Notes: generated by a model not told the origin, from the sequence alone. 64,000 nucleotides of DNA from Micromonospora sp. NBC_00421 (GCF_036017915.1 NZ_CP107929.1:2449501-2513500); one strand, 5' to 3'; shown: positions 1 through 9,532, numbered from the stretch's first letter. Made by a program: numbers and translations.

Positions 1-117
1 CCCGGCGCCGGGCACGACGGTGGCCGGGTCGTCTTCACCGGCACCCCCGCCGACCTGGTCGCGCACGCCGACACAGTGACCGCCCGCCACCTGCGCGAGT
101 ACGTCGCACCCCGGTAA
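1..117 (+). CDS. C-terminal end of a UvrA-like excinuclease ATPase (partial)
   Basis: The window opens inside a reading frame that gives 38 residues before TAA at 115-117. The tail carries GGRVVFTGTPADLVA and TARHLREYV, the usual closing strand of UvrA-family ABC ATPases, which recognise damaged DNA in nucleotide excision repair. The protein stops a few residues after the REYV segment. That short ending is more typical of UvrA-like paralogues (drug-resistance type) than of the housekeeping UvrA with its longer acidic tail. The 5' part lies outside the window, so ATPase and zinc motifs cannot be checked. The gene is convergent with the phosphatase-like gene at 298-711. Confidence 0.7.
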   Translation, partial: PGAGHDGGRVVFTGTPADLVAHADTVTARHLREYVAPR

Positions 118-177
118 CCGACAGGTCGCGCAGCTCGGCCCGGCATGGCGGCGGCGTCGGTCGTCATCGCCCCGGCC

Positions 178-285
178 GGCAGGCGGGACCGGTCGCGCGG
201 GACCGGCAGGCGGGACCGGTCGCGCGGGACCGGCAGGCGGGACCGGTCGCGCGGGACCGGCAGGCGGGACCGGTCGCGCGGGTCT
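178..285. repeat. Four tandem copies of a 27-bp G+C-rich unit
   Basis: Units lie at 178-204, 205-231, 232-258 and 259-285. The first three are identical and the fourth differs only in its last three bases. The array sits in the gap between two convergent genes, the UvrA-like tail and the phosphatase, 12 bases past the phosphatase stop. Each unit holds GGGACCGGTCGCGCGGGACC, so the transcript could fold locally and may help end transcription. It is readable in several frames as an Arg-rich repeat, but no gene is supported there. Confidence 0.9.
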
Positions 286-297
286 GGGCGAGAGCGG

Positions 298-711
298 TCA
301 GCGGTCCGGGAGCCGCCGCAGCCAGACGCGCTGCCAGGGGGTCTCCACGGCCTTCGGGTGGTAGCGGTCGCGGACCCAGCCCACCGCCTGCCGGGCCGGC
401 AGCCCGTCGAGGATCGCCAGGGCGGCGAGGGCGGTGCCGGTCCGGCCGATCCCGCCCCGGCAGGCCACCTCCACCCGACCACCGTCGTGCGCGCGGCGCA
501 GTGCCTCGCGGAGCGCGTCCAGGGCGTCCGCGCGGTCGAGGGGCAGCCAGAAGTCGGGCCACCGGATCTGCCGGTAGGGCCAGGCCGGGGCCGGGCCGGG
601 TGCCAGGATCAGGGCGAAGTCGGCGGGCGACACCACGTCGGCCACCCGTCGCCCGCGCACGGTCGCACCGCTGGGCAGGGTGACCACGCCGGTCGAACTG
701 GACCAGTCCAC
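298..711 (-). CDS. Protein-tyrosine/dual-specificity phosphatase-like protein
   Basis: This 137-residue protein contains the cysteine-phosphatase P-loop CRGGIGRTG at residues 84-92, with catalytic Cys84 and Arg90 (C-x5-R). It is followed by a helix and a C-terminal RDRYHPKAVETPWQ segment typical of small actinobacterial phosphatases of this type. The usual His before the Cys is replaced by Ala (VACRGG), which would raise the pKa of the nucleophile. The substrate is unknown; phosphotyrosine or phosphorylated small molecules are possible. The GTG start at 709-711 was chosen because an AGAATT box lies six bases upstream, suggesting a leaderless transcript. Longer upstream frames look non-coding. 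A strong hairpin at 741-778 isolates the gene from the upstream region. Confidence 0.75.
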   Translation of the reverse strand: MDWSSSTGVVTLPSGATVRGRRVADVVSPADFALILAPGPAPAWPYRQIRWPDFWLPLDRADALDALREALRRAHDGGRVEVACRGGIGRTGTALAALAILDGLPARQAVGWVRDRYHPKAVETPWQRVWLRRLPDR

Positions 712-740
712 ACCCTGAATTCTGCCCGGTACGGACACAG

Positions 741-778
741 CGCGCCGCCCCCGACCCTGGTGGGTCGGGGGCGGCGCG
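741..778. terminator. Perfect 17-bp hairpin with TGGT loop
   Basis: Arms 741-757 and 762-778 are exact reverse complements, with a four-base loop. There is no U-tract, as is common in actinomycetes. The hairpin lies just upstream of the phosphatase start and downstream of an empty stretch, so it probably stops read-through from the right. Confidence 0.7.
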
Positions 779-1236
779 TGTCGATGTGCGGGTCGCCTCT
801 CGGCGCGTGGCGCGACGCGGCTCCAGCCGAACGGAACTCCGCGACGGCATTTCAGGTGAGGCCCGGGGACACCGAACACACCGACACCCTGCACAACGCG
901 GGGCCCCTCGCGCTCCTTCCCCGCCCTGCAGTGACCCCCGTCACTCTCCTCTGTCCGCCTGGCCCGCCGGCATCGGGTTGGCCGAGACAGCCGCCCGCGC
1001 CGGCTACGACCACGGGGCTGTGGATGAGGATCACCGAGGCGACGCGGGCCTGTGTGGAGAGTTGTGGTGCCGGGGGCAGGCCGGGGGCAGCAACAACTCT
1101 CCACGATCCCTTGCCGCTCCCGCCGGCCTGCCGGTCAGCCGGCGCGGCGACCTGCCGATCTGCCGGCGGTCGGTGCACATACCGTTGGCCGGCACCCCGG
1201 GCGGGGTGCCGGCCAACGGCGTCATGTGCGGGTGGG
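779..1236. other. Non-coding stretch with two inverted repeats
   Basis: No supported gene is visible on either strand. It holds a 12-bp inverted repeat, GTGGAGAGTTGT at 1054-1065 pairing with 1093-1104 around a 27-base G-rich loop, and the terminator-like hairpin at 1182-1219. Frames running through it lack actinomycete codon bias and a ribosome-binding site. Confidence 0.5.
1182..1219 (-). terminator. Terminator hairpin of the lysozyme-fold gene
   Basis: A perfect 17-bp stem (1182-1198 with 1203-1219) and a four-base loop sit 18 bases past the stop of the minus-strand gene at 1237-1830. The position and lack of other function support a factor-independent terminator. Confidence 0.8.
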
Positions 1237-1830
1237 TCAGCTGTTCCAGTGCTCGGCGACGAGGTCGGCGGCCTGCTGCTCCCACTGGGCGTAGTGGTCG
1301 GGGTAGGCCGAGACCTGGACGGTCTGGGCGGCCTTGGTCAGCGGCATGTCCTGCCAGCCGTCGACCTGCTTGAGGCCCTTGAGGAACGCGGTGGTGGCGT
1401 ACTCGGGGTCGGTGATCTGCTCGACCGTGCCCCAGCCGGACGACGGGCGCTGCTGGAACAGGCCCTGCGAGTCGTGGTCGTTGCGGTCGCCCAGGTGGCC
1501 CAGGTTCTCCAGCTTGGACTCCTGGAGGGCGGTGGCGATGGAGATGACCGCGGCCCGCTCGTCCAGGCCCGACTTCTTGGTCGCGGCGATGATCGCCCTG
1601 ACGTTGGCGGTCTGCTCGTCGTCCAGGTCGATGCGGGACTGGTCGCCCTGCACACCGTGCGGGATCAGCCTGCCCTTGTCCACCGCCGGCTTGTCGGCCT
1701 GGACGGTCACGGCGACCGGGCGGGTGTCGGTGGTGGCGTGGGCGTGGGTGGCGGGGCCGGCGAGGATGCCGCCGGTGAAGGCGAGGCCGGCGATACCGAG
1801 AGCGGTCTTGCGCAGGATGGTGGTGTTCAT
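1237..1830 (-). CDS. Secreted lysozyme-fold (transglycosylase-like) protein
   Basis: The 197-residue product starts with a Sec signal peptide (basic NTTILRKT, hydrophobic core, cleavage near residues 30-33). The mature part from about residue 65 resembles actinobacterial lysozyme-like domains: ATALQESKLENL with a candidate catalytic Glu104, then HDSQGLFQQRPSSGWG and a C-terminal helix set. Such proteins act on peptidoglycan outside the membrane, but the enzyme activity is inferred from the fold. The ATG at 1828-1830 has AAGGAG eight bases upstream. The gene stands alone, ends at the hairpin 1182-1219, and has a long leader region holding two copies of a 13-base direct repeat. Confidence 0.8.
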   Translation of the reverse strand: MNTTILRKTALGIAGLAFTGGILAGPATHAHATTDTRPVAVTVQADKPAVDKGRLIPHGVQGDQSRIDLDDEQTANVRAIIAATKKSGLDERAAVISIATALQESKLENLGHLGDRNDHDSQGLFQQRPSSGWGTVEQITDPEYATTAFLKGLKQVDGWQDMPLTKAAQTVQVSAYPDHYAQWEQQAADLVAEHWNS

Positions 1831-2210
1831 GGGGGTAGCTCCTTCGGAGGGTTGACGCCCTGGCCGACCAGGGGGTCGGGTGCCCGTCGGGGGACGGCTC
1901 GCAGGGCGTGGGCACCACGTCGGGCGCTCATGCGGGGAAAGAAACTCAGGGGTCTCCGGCGGGGCTTGCCGCTGGCGGGACTCGCCGCTGGGCGGGGGTG
2001 CCACTCGGGCCGGGGTCAGGTGTAACGACCGGCGTCCCGGGGCCATTCCCCGGAGGTGCAGACCGCGTCCCGGGCGCGCGAGCGGGGGCTCGCGGCACCG
2101 GACGCCGGGGCACCGGACCAGGTGTAACGACTGACGGGGGCAGAACGGACGCGGCGGACGATCGACGCGCGCCCACCGACACCGCACCCACCCATCGGGT
2201 GCCGAAGGCG
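1831..2210. other. Long upstream region of the lysozyme-fold gene
   Basis: This stretch of 380 bases has no supported gene. It carries two identical 13-mers, CAGGTGTAACGAC, at 2017-2029 and 2119-2131, 102 bases apart. Read on the minus strand they are GTCGTTACACCTG. A regulator or promoter-proximal role is likely. I looked for a c-di-AMP (ydaO) riboswitch, often found before such genes, and did not find its conserved core. Confidence 0.5.
2017..2131 (-). promoter_or_regulatory. Pair of 13-bp direct repeats upstream of the wall-hydrolase-like gene
   Basis: GTCGTTACACCTG (minus strand) occurs at 2029-2017 and again at 2131-2119. Exact 13-base repetition in an otherwise non-repetitive region suggests duplicated operator or promoter elements. 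GTTAC cores resemble sites bound by response regulators such as MtrA in actinobacteria, but this link is only an inference. Confidence 0.4.
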
Positions 2211-2522
2211 TCACGGGGTGATCCGGGACTCGACCTTCGCCGCGCAGGCGGTCACCACCGACCGGGCGTCCAGGCCCAGACTCTCGATGGCGACCAAGGC
2301 GGTGAAGACCACGTCGGCCAGCTCGGCCGCCACCTCTTCGTGACTGTGCGTCACGCCCTTGCGGGGGTTCTGGCCCAGCACACCGATCCACGCACCGGCC
2401 GCCTCGCCGGCCTCCTCGGTGAGCTTCAGGATTCGGCAGGTAAGCTCGCCCTGGTCGGTGCCGTTGGCGGCGTCCAGCCAGGCGCGGGCGGACCGGGCAG
2501 CGCTCCAGATCAACTCGTCCAC
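2211..2522 (-). CDS. MazG-like family protein
   Basis: The protein of about 103 residues is all-alpha. It contains KLTEEAGEAAGAWIG and HEEVAAELADVVFTAL, the paired EE..E and E..D helices that bind Mg in MazG/all-alpha NTP pyrophosphatases. This suggests hydrolysis of a nucleotide or a related housecleaning role. The start is uncertain. GTG at 2520-2522 (VDELIWSAARSARAW) fits the homologous domain, but a GGAGGA directly abuts it, and TTCACT six bases upstream could be the -10 of a leaderless transcript. The gene is divergent from gdhA. Confidence 0.7.
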   Translation of the reverse strand: MDELIWSAARSARAWLDAANGTDQGELTCRILKLTEEAGEAAGAWIGVLGQNPRKGVTHSHEEVAAELADVVFTALVAIESLGLDARSVVTACAAKVESRITP

Positions 2523-2548
2523 TCCTCCAGTGAACCGGACAGGGGTGA

Positions 2549-3973
<1,425 letters not shown>

Positions 3974-4029
3974 CCGACCGGACCACTGCGGCCCGCCGAC
4001 GGCGGGCACCCACCGGCCTGGGCGCACGG

Positions 4030-4066
4030 CAGGTGCCCGCCGGACCGATGGTCCGACGGGCACCTG
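4030..4066. terminator. Bidirectional terminator hairpin between gdhA and the LPVTG gene
   Basis: CAGGTGCCCG (4030-4039) pairs with CGGGCACCTG (4057-4066), and the stem continues inward as CGGACC/GGTCCG after one mismatch, closing on a GAT loop. It lies between two convergent genes. Confidence 0.8.
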
Positions 4067-4087
4067 TGCGTACCGGTGTGATCCGGA

Positions 4088-4726
4088 TCAGCGGGTCATG
4101 CCGAACCGGTGGCGACGCCGCCAGCCGAAGGCGGTGAGCATCAGCACCACACCGGCGCCGACCAGCCCGCCGCCGACCTTCAGCGGCGTGCCCAGGTTGT
4201 CACCGGTCACCGGCAGGTGCGGGTGCGGCTTCTTCTTCGGCAGCACTGTGATCGTCGTGCTGGCCGTACGGCCCGAGGTGCGCCCGGTCGCGGTGAAGGT
4301 GAGCCGCCCGATGTCGCTCGGCCGGTAGCTCACGGTGAAGTTACCGTTCGCGTCGGTCTGCGCCGTGAAGTGCCGCGGCGCGGGCTGCGGCTGCGAATAG
4401 TCGACCTTCACCATGGCGACGGTGGTGCCGTCGCTGCGCCGGGCCGGCGCCTGCCCCGGAACGGCCGCGGCGAGGGGCGCCACGGTGACGTCGATGTCGA
4501 CGATCTCGTTCGGTCCGAAGCCGGTGCCGGTGAGGACCACCGTCTCGCCGATGACGATCGTCGTCGGGTTGGCCGTCAGCGACGGCGTGGTGGGTGGATA
4601 GTCCGGTGGCGGCTGCGGGGTGCTGGTGGTGGCGGGTGGCTGCGGCTGAGCAGCCCCCGCGGCGGTCGGCACGGCCACGATGGCCAGACCGACCGTCAGC
4701 GCCGTGAGAATGCGGGATAGCCGCAT
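4088..4726 (-). CDS. LPVTG-anchored cell-wall protein with Ig-like/IPT domain
   Basis: The 212-residue protein has a Sec signal peptide (residues 1-25, ending AAGAA) and a Pro/Thr-rich linker. One beta-sandwich domain (about 48-160) holds TIVIGETVVLTGTGFGPNE and the C-terminal strand GRLTFTATGRTSG. A complete sortase signal follows: LPVTG at 171-175, a hydrophobic helix and a basic tail GWRRRHRF. A sortase would cleave between T and G and link the protein to the wall; none is encoded here. The gene follows the DUF4012 gene by 12 bases and is probably co-transcribed with it. The role is unknown; display or adhesion linked to the polysaccharide locus is an inference. Confidence 0.85.
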   Translation of the reverse strand: MRLSRILTALTVGLAIVAVPTAAGAAQPQPPATTSTPQPPPDYPPTTPSLTANPTTIVIGETVVLTGTGFGPNEIVDIDVTVAPLAAAVPGQAPARRSDGTTVAMVKVDYSQPQPAPRHFTAQTDANGNFTVSYRPSDIGRLTFTATGRTSGRTASTTITVLPKKKPHPHLPVTGDNLGTPLKVGGGLVGAGVVLMLTAFGWRRRHRFGMTR

Positions 4727-4738
4727 GATGGTCTCCTC

Positions 4739-6577
4739 CTACTGTTTGCAGCTAGGTGCGGGAACTACTTGGGTGGTCCATGGGGTGGCGGTCGGTGTGT
4801 GCCAGAGTTCGGGGGTGCCGGTGGTGTTCCTGCCGGTCAGCAGGTCCACGTCGAGGGTTCGGGTGGCACCGGGGGCGACGTCGACGGTGGCGATGACGAC
4901 CTGCCGACGACGCTCGACCCCGCTGCCCAGCGGGGTCGGTTTCCCGTCCAGCCGGGCACCGAGCACCGTCCCGCCGGCCGGGCTGTAGATGGAGATCAGG
5001 GTCCGGGCGGTGTACGGATCGCCCGCCTTGCCGAGGCCGAGCACCGACTTGGTGAGACCCGAGTCGGGGGCCGAGGAGTGCAGGGTGAACCGCAGCCGGA
5101 GCTGCCGCCGCCCCTCGTCGGCGCAGTCGCCGACGGTGAGGGCCGCCGTCGGCCGCAGGTAGTAGCCGAGCTTGGCGCCGCTGCCGTCGTTGAGGAAGAC
5201 CCCGACGGTCGGTGCGGACTCCTGTTCAGGGAGCGCACCGGCGAGCCGGGTGTCGGCGAACGTCCGCTGTTCCGTGGATCGGGCACTCCAGAACAGTATC
5301 CGCCTTTCCGTGATGGAGCGGTCTAAAGCCGACAAAAGCACTCTTGGGTTGACCTTCTTCGTGAGGAAGGCGTCGAAGACGGCGGACGCGGACGCGGCGA
5401 AGAAGGCGTCCTGCCCGTTGTCGTCCCGCCCCTGGTAGGCGTCGCTGAGCAGGGTGCGCACCACCTGGCTGCTGACCAGGGTGGCGTCGCCCGGCACCGG
5501 CACCGGCCCGGTGGCCTGGAGCAGATAGGACAGCATCACCGGGTCGACCGTCAGGACCCCGTCGACGGTCACGCCGCTGTGCCGTCGGTACATCTCCCGG
5601 TAGAGCTTCGCCGCGGTCGGGAAGTTCGGCGTGAGGTTGACGTCGGCCGGATAGATGCCCGGCAGGTCGGTGTAGATCCGGCGCACCTCGTCGTCCACCC
5701 GCAGCGCCGGGGTGAAGCGGCCGAACTGGGCGCTGGTGCCCTGCTCGCGCATCCGGATCCGCCCGTCGTCGGCGTGGATCACCGCGTACGCGCCGAACAT
5801 GCCACCGGTGGCGCGCAGTTCGGCGAGGTTCTGCGACAGCAGCAGGTAACTGCGCGGCCCGTCCGCCCCGAGCAGGGCGGGCAGCACCCGGGCGCCCCGG
5901 TCGGCCGCCCCGGTCAGTCCGGCCAGCCGGTCGATCTCCGTACGCAGCTCCGCCAACGCCGTGCCGAGCTGACTGACCAGGTCGTCGGCGGGCACCGCGT
6001 CGAGGCCGGCCCGGGACCTGCGGACGGCGGCGTCCGCCGCGGTCAGGTCCGCCGAGGCGGCCCGCAACCGGGCCAGGTCCAGCCGCCCCTCGGTCGGCAC
6101 CAGCGTGGTCAGGTCGGTGCGCAGCAACGCCGGGAACGCCTGTCGGGCCAGGTCGTCGATGGCCACCGCGATGGTGCGTACGGCCGCCACGTCGTCGCCG
6201 GCGTACGGGGCGTGGCGGGCGAGCCCCCAACCGGGATCACTGGTGGCGGTCCGGGCCGCACCGGCCTGTTCCTGCAACGCCGCCAGCGTGCGCTGGGCAC
6301 GGTCGAGGTCACCGCCGAGCACCTGGGTGCTCAGCTCCCGGGCGAGCCCGGCCGCGTTGACCAGGTGGGCATGCGCCTGCCAACCGCGGAACCCCACCCA
6401 GCCGACCGCGCCGAACAGCACCGCACCGACGACCAACCCGATCAACAGGGCCCGCCGGATTCGCCGCCGGGTCCGCCGCCGCAGTCTTCGTCGGCCGCTG
6501 CGCGATCCACCGCTCTCCGCCACGCCGTACTCCGCTCTCGCCTCGGGCGATATGACCATTAGTGGGTTTTGTAGCAT
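4739..6577 (-). CDS. DUF4012 membrane-anchored protein of a surface-polysaccharide locus
   Basis: The product of about 612 residues has a basic N terminus rich in Arg, one membrane helix (about residues 38-62) and a large extracytoplasmic region matching DUF4012. That region includes AELRATGGMFGAYAVI, the segment starting PGIYPADVNLTPNFP, and VDGVLTVDPVMLSYLLQATGP. The PNFP and LRATGG-type segments are hallmarks of this family, which sits beside polysaccharide genes in actinomycetes; the biochemical role is not established. Start choice is uncertain between ATG 6577 and ATG 6559; neither has a clear ribosome-binding site. A short A+T-rich stretch (6545-6615) lies just upstream and probably holds a promoter. 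It is the second gene of a glycosyltransferase - DUF4012 - LPVTG series. Confidence 0.8.
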   Translation of the reverse strand: MLQNPLMVISPEARAEYGVAESGGSRSGRRRLRRRTRRRIRRALLIGLVVGAVLFGAVGWVGFRGWQAHAHLVNAAGLARELSTQVLGGDLDRAQRTLAALQEQAGAARTATSDPGWGLARHAPYAGDDVAAVRTIAVAIDDLARQAFPALLRTDLTTLVPTEGRLDLARLRAASADLTAADAAVRRSRAGLDAVPADDLVSQLGTALAELRTEIDRLAGLTGAADRGARVLPALLGADGPRSYLLLSQNLAELRATGGMFGAYAVIHADDGRIRMREQGTSAQFGRFTPALRVDDEVRRIYTDLPGIYPADVNLTPNFPTAAKLYREMYRRHSGVTVDGVLTVDPVMLSYLLQATGPVPVPGDATLVSSQVVRTLLSDAYQGRDDNGQDAFFAASASAVFDAFLTKKVNPRVLLSALDRSITERRILFWSARSTEQRTFADTRLAGALPEQESAPTVGVFLNDGSGAKLGYYLRPTAALTVGDCADEGRRQLRLRFTLHSSAPDSGLTKSVLGLGKAGDPYTARTLISIYSPAGGTVLGARLDGKPTPLGSGVERRRQVVIATVDVAPGATRTLDVDLLTGRNTTGTPELWHTPTATPWTTQVVPAPSCKQ

Positions 6578-6639
6578 GATTGACGGCACTCTGATCTCAT
6601 TATGGCCTTTTAAGGAGTCAGTGCGCGGGCACCCACTCG

Positions 6640-7851
6640 TCAGCGGCCAGCCGCGATCTCCCCCAGCAGCGCCTCGATCCGGTCCACCCCGGCCCGCAGC
6701 GACATCTCCCGCAGGTACGTCTCCCGTCCTCGCCGACCCATCTCGGCCCGTGCCGGCGGCGGGATCGTGGTGGCCAGCCAGAACCGGTCGGCCAGCGCGG
6801 CCCAGTCCTCGGGCGGACAGGAGAGCCCGGCCCGGGCCCGCTCCACCAGGGCCGCGGTGTCGCCGCCGGCGGAGGCCACCATCGGGGCGGCGCAGGCCAG
6901 CGCGGACTGCACCTTGCTCGGCACCGTCCCGTGCAGCTCGGGAAGGTCGCGCAGGGTCACCAGCTGGTAGTCGGCGGCGGCGTACAGCTCGGGCATGTCC
7001 AGCGGCGACCGCCGCGCGAGGAAGCGGACGTTGTCGGCACCCAGCTCGGTGGCGAGCCCCCGGACCCGCCGTTCCTGCGCCCCGGAGCCGACCAGCACCA
7101 GATCCATCCGGTCGTCGAGCGCCGCCGCCGCCCGTACCGCGGTCTCCAGGCCCTGGCGTACGCCGATCGTGCCGGCGTGCATGACCACGCAGCGGGCGTC
7201 CCGGCGCACCAGCGCCCAGGCTTCCCGGCCAGGGCGCACCGGTTGGAAGATCCGCTCGTCGGTCCAGTTGAGCACCGTGCGCACCCGCGCCTCGGCCACC
7301 CCGCCGGCGACCACCAGGTCCCGCATGGACGGGGCGGTCACCGCCACCGCGTCGGCCTCGCGCAGCACCCGTCGCATGGTGCTGGCGATCCGGCCGGGCC
7401 GGTCCGGCGCGGCCTCCCCCGGAGCGACCTCCCCGGTCCAGAGATCCTGCACGTGCAGGACGGTGGGCACCCGGCCGAGCAGCCGCAGCAACCCGGCGGT
7501 GGCGAAGGTGGTCGCGGGGAACTGGAAGACGTACAGCACGTCGACGTCGGCCAGGTAGCGCCGGCCCGCCAGCGCGGCACTGCCGGCGAAGGAGAGATAG
7601 CCGGCCATCCGGGCGGCGGGCGAGGCGTCCCCGCCGGCATAGCGGGGCACCCGGCGCACCGTCAACCGCTCGCTGTGGGTCAGGTGCCGCCAACGCTGCC
7701 GCCAGCCCGGATAGACCTGGCCACCGGGATAGTCCGGAAAGCCGGTCAGCACCCGCACCTCGTGTCCGCGCCGGGCCAGCTCCTCGGCGAGGCTGCCGGG
7801 GATGAACGCCGGTTCCGGCGGGAAGTGGTACGACAGGATCCCGACCTTCAT
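6640..7851 (-). CDS. GT4-family glycosyltransferase
   Basis: This 403-residue GT-B enzyme transfers a sugar from a nucleotide donor, probably to a lipid-linked saccharide on the cytoplasmic membrane face. The N-terminal half shows KVGILSYHFPPEPAF, GHEVRVLTGFPDYPGG and HVQDLWTGE. The C-terminal half has HAGTIGVRQGLE, LVGSGAQERRV and YQLVTLRDLPELHGTVPSK. The sequence resembles WbuB-like/GT4 enzymes, where the glutamate region near the C-terminal donor site has become LHGTVPSKV. Length is normal for the family. It lies between a BY-kinase gene and a DUF4012 gene on the same strand, which supports a role in exopolysaccharide assembly. Donor and acceptor are unknown. Confidence 0.85.
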   Translation of the reverse strand: MKVGILSYHFPPEPAFIPGSLAEELARRGHEVRVLTGFPDYPGGQVYPGWRQRWRHLTHSERLTVRRVPRYAGGDASPAARMAGYLSFAGSAALAGRRYLADVDVLYVFQFPATTFATAGLLRLLGRVPTVLHVQDLWTGEVAPGEAAPDRPGRIASTMRRVLREADAVAVTAPSMRDLVVAGGVAEARVRTVLNWTDERIFQPVRPGREAWALVRRDARCVVMHAGTIGVRQGLETAVRAAAALDDRMDLVLVGSGAQERRVRGLATELGADNVRFLARRSPLDMPELYAAADYQLVTLRDLPELHGTVPSKVQSALACAAPMVASAGGDTAALVERARAGLSCPPEDWAALADRFWLATTIPPPARAEMGRRGRETYLREMSLRAGVDRIEALLGEIAAGR

Positions 7852-7978
7852 CGTCGCGCTCCCCCGCCCGACGTCGTCCCCACCAATGCCGGGCGGGAAC
7901 CGCGCCGCATCCTGCGCGTACCGCCGACGCCGGGTCGTCCGCCGGCCGGCCCGCGCACGCGATCGTCGGCCCGCGCCG

Positions 7979-8004
7979 GGGGGCGGCGGCGAACCGCCGC
8001 CCCC
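7979..8004 (-). terminator. GC hairpin with CGAA tetraloop downstream of the BY-kinase gene
   Basis: GGGGGCGGCGG (7979-7989) pairs exactly with CCGCCGCCCCC (7994-8004) around CGAA. It is in the 223-base gap between the BY-kinase stop and the glycosyltransferase start, so it may partly uncouple the two genes. Confidence 0.6.
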
Positions 8005-8074
8005 GACGCGGAGGATCCGCGTGCTGCCGTCGCCGGCCCGCCCGAGGGCGGCACGGCCGGACCCGGAGCTGCGC

Positions 8075-9532
8075 TCATAGTGGCAGCCGGGTGAGTTCCT
8101 GCGTACGGTCGCCGACGGGGGGCAGCCCCTGGTCGCCGCGCTGGGCGGCGGTGGCGCGGTCGGCCGGGACCGACGGCCCCGCAGTGGTGGCGATCCGGTA
8201 CGCCTCGTACTGGTAGGCGTCCGCGCGGGCCACCTTGGCCATGTTGAGCACGCAACCGAGCAGCCGCACCGACACGGAGTGCAGCGAGCGGGCCGCCGCG
8301 GCGGCCTGGGCGCGTGAGGTGCGCCCCTGCTGGGTGACCAGCAACGCGCCGTCGGCCTGCACGGCGACCACCACGCCGTCGGTGACGGCCAGCAGTGGCG
8401 CGGTGTCGATCACCACGATGTCGGCGGACTCGCGGAGTGCGAGCAGCAGGTCCGCCATCGCCTTCGAGCCCAGCAGTTCGCTGGGGTTCGGCGGGGTCGA
8501 CCCGCTGGGCAGCACCAGCAGCGACTTGTCGCCCCAGCGCTGCACCACGTCGCCGACCTGGACGTCGCCGACGAGCACGTCGGTGAGGCCCACGCCGCCG
8601 TCGACCCCGAGGTAGTCGGCGATCTTCGGGCGACGCAGGTCGGCGTCGACCAGCAACACCCGCCAACCCGCCTCGGCCAGCGCGATAGCCAGGTTGCAGG
8701 ACAGGGTCGTCTTCCCCTCCCCCTGCAACGCGCTGGTCACCGCGATCACCCGGGCGGGCTCGTGCACGTCCACGAAACGCAGGTTGGTCCGCAACTTCCG
8801 GACCGCCTCCGCGCGGGCAGAGGTCGCCGCCTCTCCGACGATCAACGGCGCCGCCTTGGCACCCGGATCGAAGGGGATGTCGCCGAGCAGCGGGCTACCG
8901 GTGGCCCGTTGCAGGCCGGCGGCGTCGCGCAGCCGCACGTCGACCATGCCCCGCAGCACGGCGAGCGCCACGCCGAGCAGGAGTCCGACCAGGACCCCGA
9001 GGGCGAGATTGCGATTGGGCTGCGGGGAGACCGGGCTGGCACTGACCCGGGGGCCACCGACCACCTCGATCCGGGTGGGCCCGGCCTTGCCGTCCGAGGT
9101 GGTCTCGATCTTCTTGACCAGCTCGACGAACTTCGCCGACAGGGCCTCGGTGACCTTCATGGCCCGGGCCTGGTCGGTGTCGGTGACGGTGGCGCGGAGC
9201 AGCACGGTGCCCGGTTCGGTCGAGGTGGCGACCAGCCGCTGGACGTCGTCGGCGGTCAGGCCGAGGGAGGTCTCAGCGACCATGGCCTGCGCCAGGCGGT
9301 CACTGCGCAGCAGGTCGGCGTAGGACTTCACGCGCTGCTGGAGGAAGAGTTCGCCTTGGTAGGCGTTGCTGACGCCCTGGTTGGGGGCGGTGACGAAGAA
9401 GGTCACCGAGGCCACGTAGCGGGGTGCCGTACGGACCGTGACCAACGCCGCCGAGCCGACCGTGAGCATCAGCGTGACCAGGACGATCCACCAGTGTCGG
9501 CGGACCAGGCGCAGGCAGGTGCGGACGTCCAT
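8075..9532 (-). CDS. Wzz-domain bacterial tyrosine kinase (chain-length/BY-kinase)
   Basis: This 485-residue inner-membrane protein fuses a polysaccharide co-polymerase domain to a BY-kinase. Membrane helices lie at about residues 14-34 and 177-195 with an extracytoplasmic Wzz domain between them. The kinase follows: Walker A SALQGEGKTTLS (about 267-278), Walker A' LLVDADLRRPK, Walker B DIVVIDTAPLLA. The C terminus has two Tyr residues (DAYQYEAYRI) but no long Tyr cluster. Such proteins set chain length and control export of surface polysaccharide. ATG 9532 has GGAGG five bases upstream; GTG 9535 is the alternative. The gene is divergent from the sugar dehydratase at 9721, and the shared gap is A+T-rich. 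Confidence 0.88.
   Translation of the reverse strand: MDVRTCLRLVRRHWWIVLVTLMLTVGSAALVTVRTAPRYVASVTFFVTAPNQGVSNAYQGELFLQQRVKSYADLLRSDRLAQAMVAETSLGLTADDVQRLVATSTEPGTVLLRATVTDTDQARAMKVTEALSAKFVELVKKIETTSDGKAGPTRIEVVGGPRVSASPVSPQPNRNLALGVLVGLLLGVALAVLRGMVDVRLRDAAGLQRATGSPLLGDIPFDPGAKAAPLIVGEAATSARAEAVRKLRTNLRFVDVHEPARVIAVTSALQGEGKTTLSCNLAIALAEAGWRVLLVDADLRRPKIADYLGVDGGVGLTDVLVGDVQVGDVVQRWGDKSLLVLPSGSTPPNPSELLGSKAMADLLLALRESADIVVIDTAPLLAVTDGVVVAVQADGALLVTQQGRTSRAQAAAAARSLHSVSVRLLGCVLNMAKVARADAYQYEAYRIATTAGPSVPADRATAAQRGDQGLPPVGDRTQELTRLPL

Noticed and set aside
178..285. CRISPR array
   Set aside because: The units are directly adjacent with no spacers, and no cas genes are present.
1831..2010. 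Possible c-di-AMP (ydaO) riboswitch before the lysozyme-fold gene
   Set aside because: The class often precedes such genes, but its conserved core segments are not present on the minus strand.
145..2025. A 626-codon plus-strand frame over the first genes
   Set aside because: It mirrors the phosphatase and lysozyme-fold genes and includes the 27-bp repeats; no domain or start signal.
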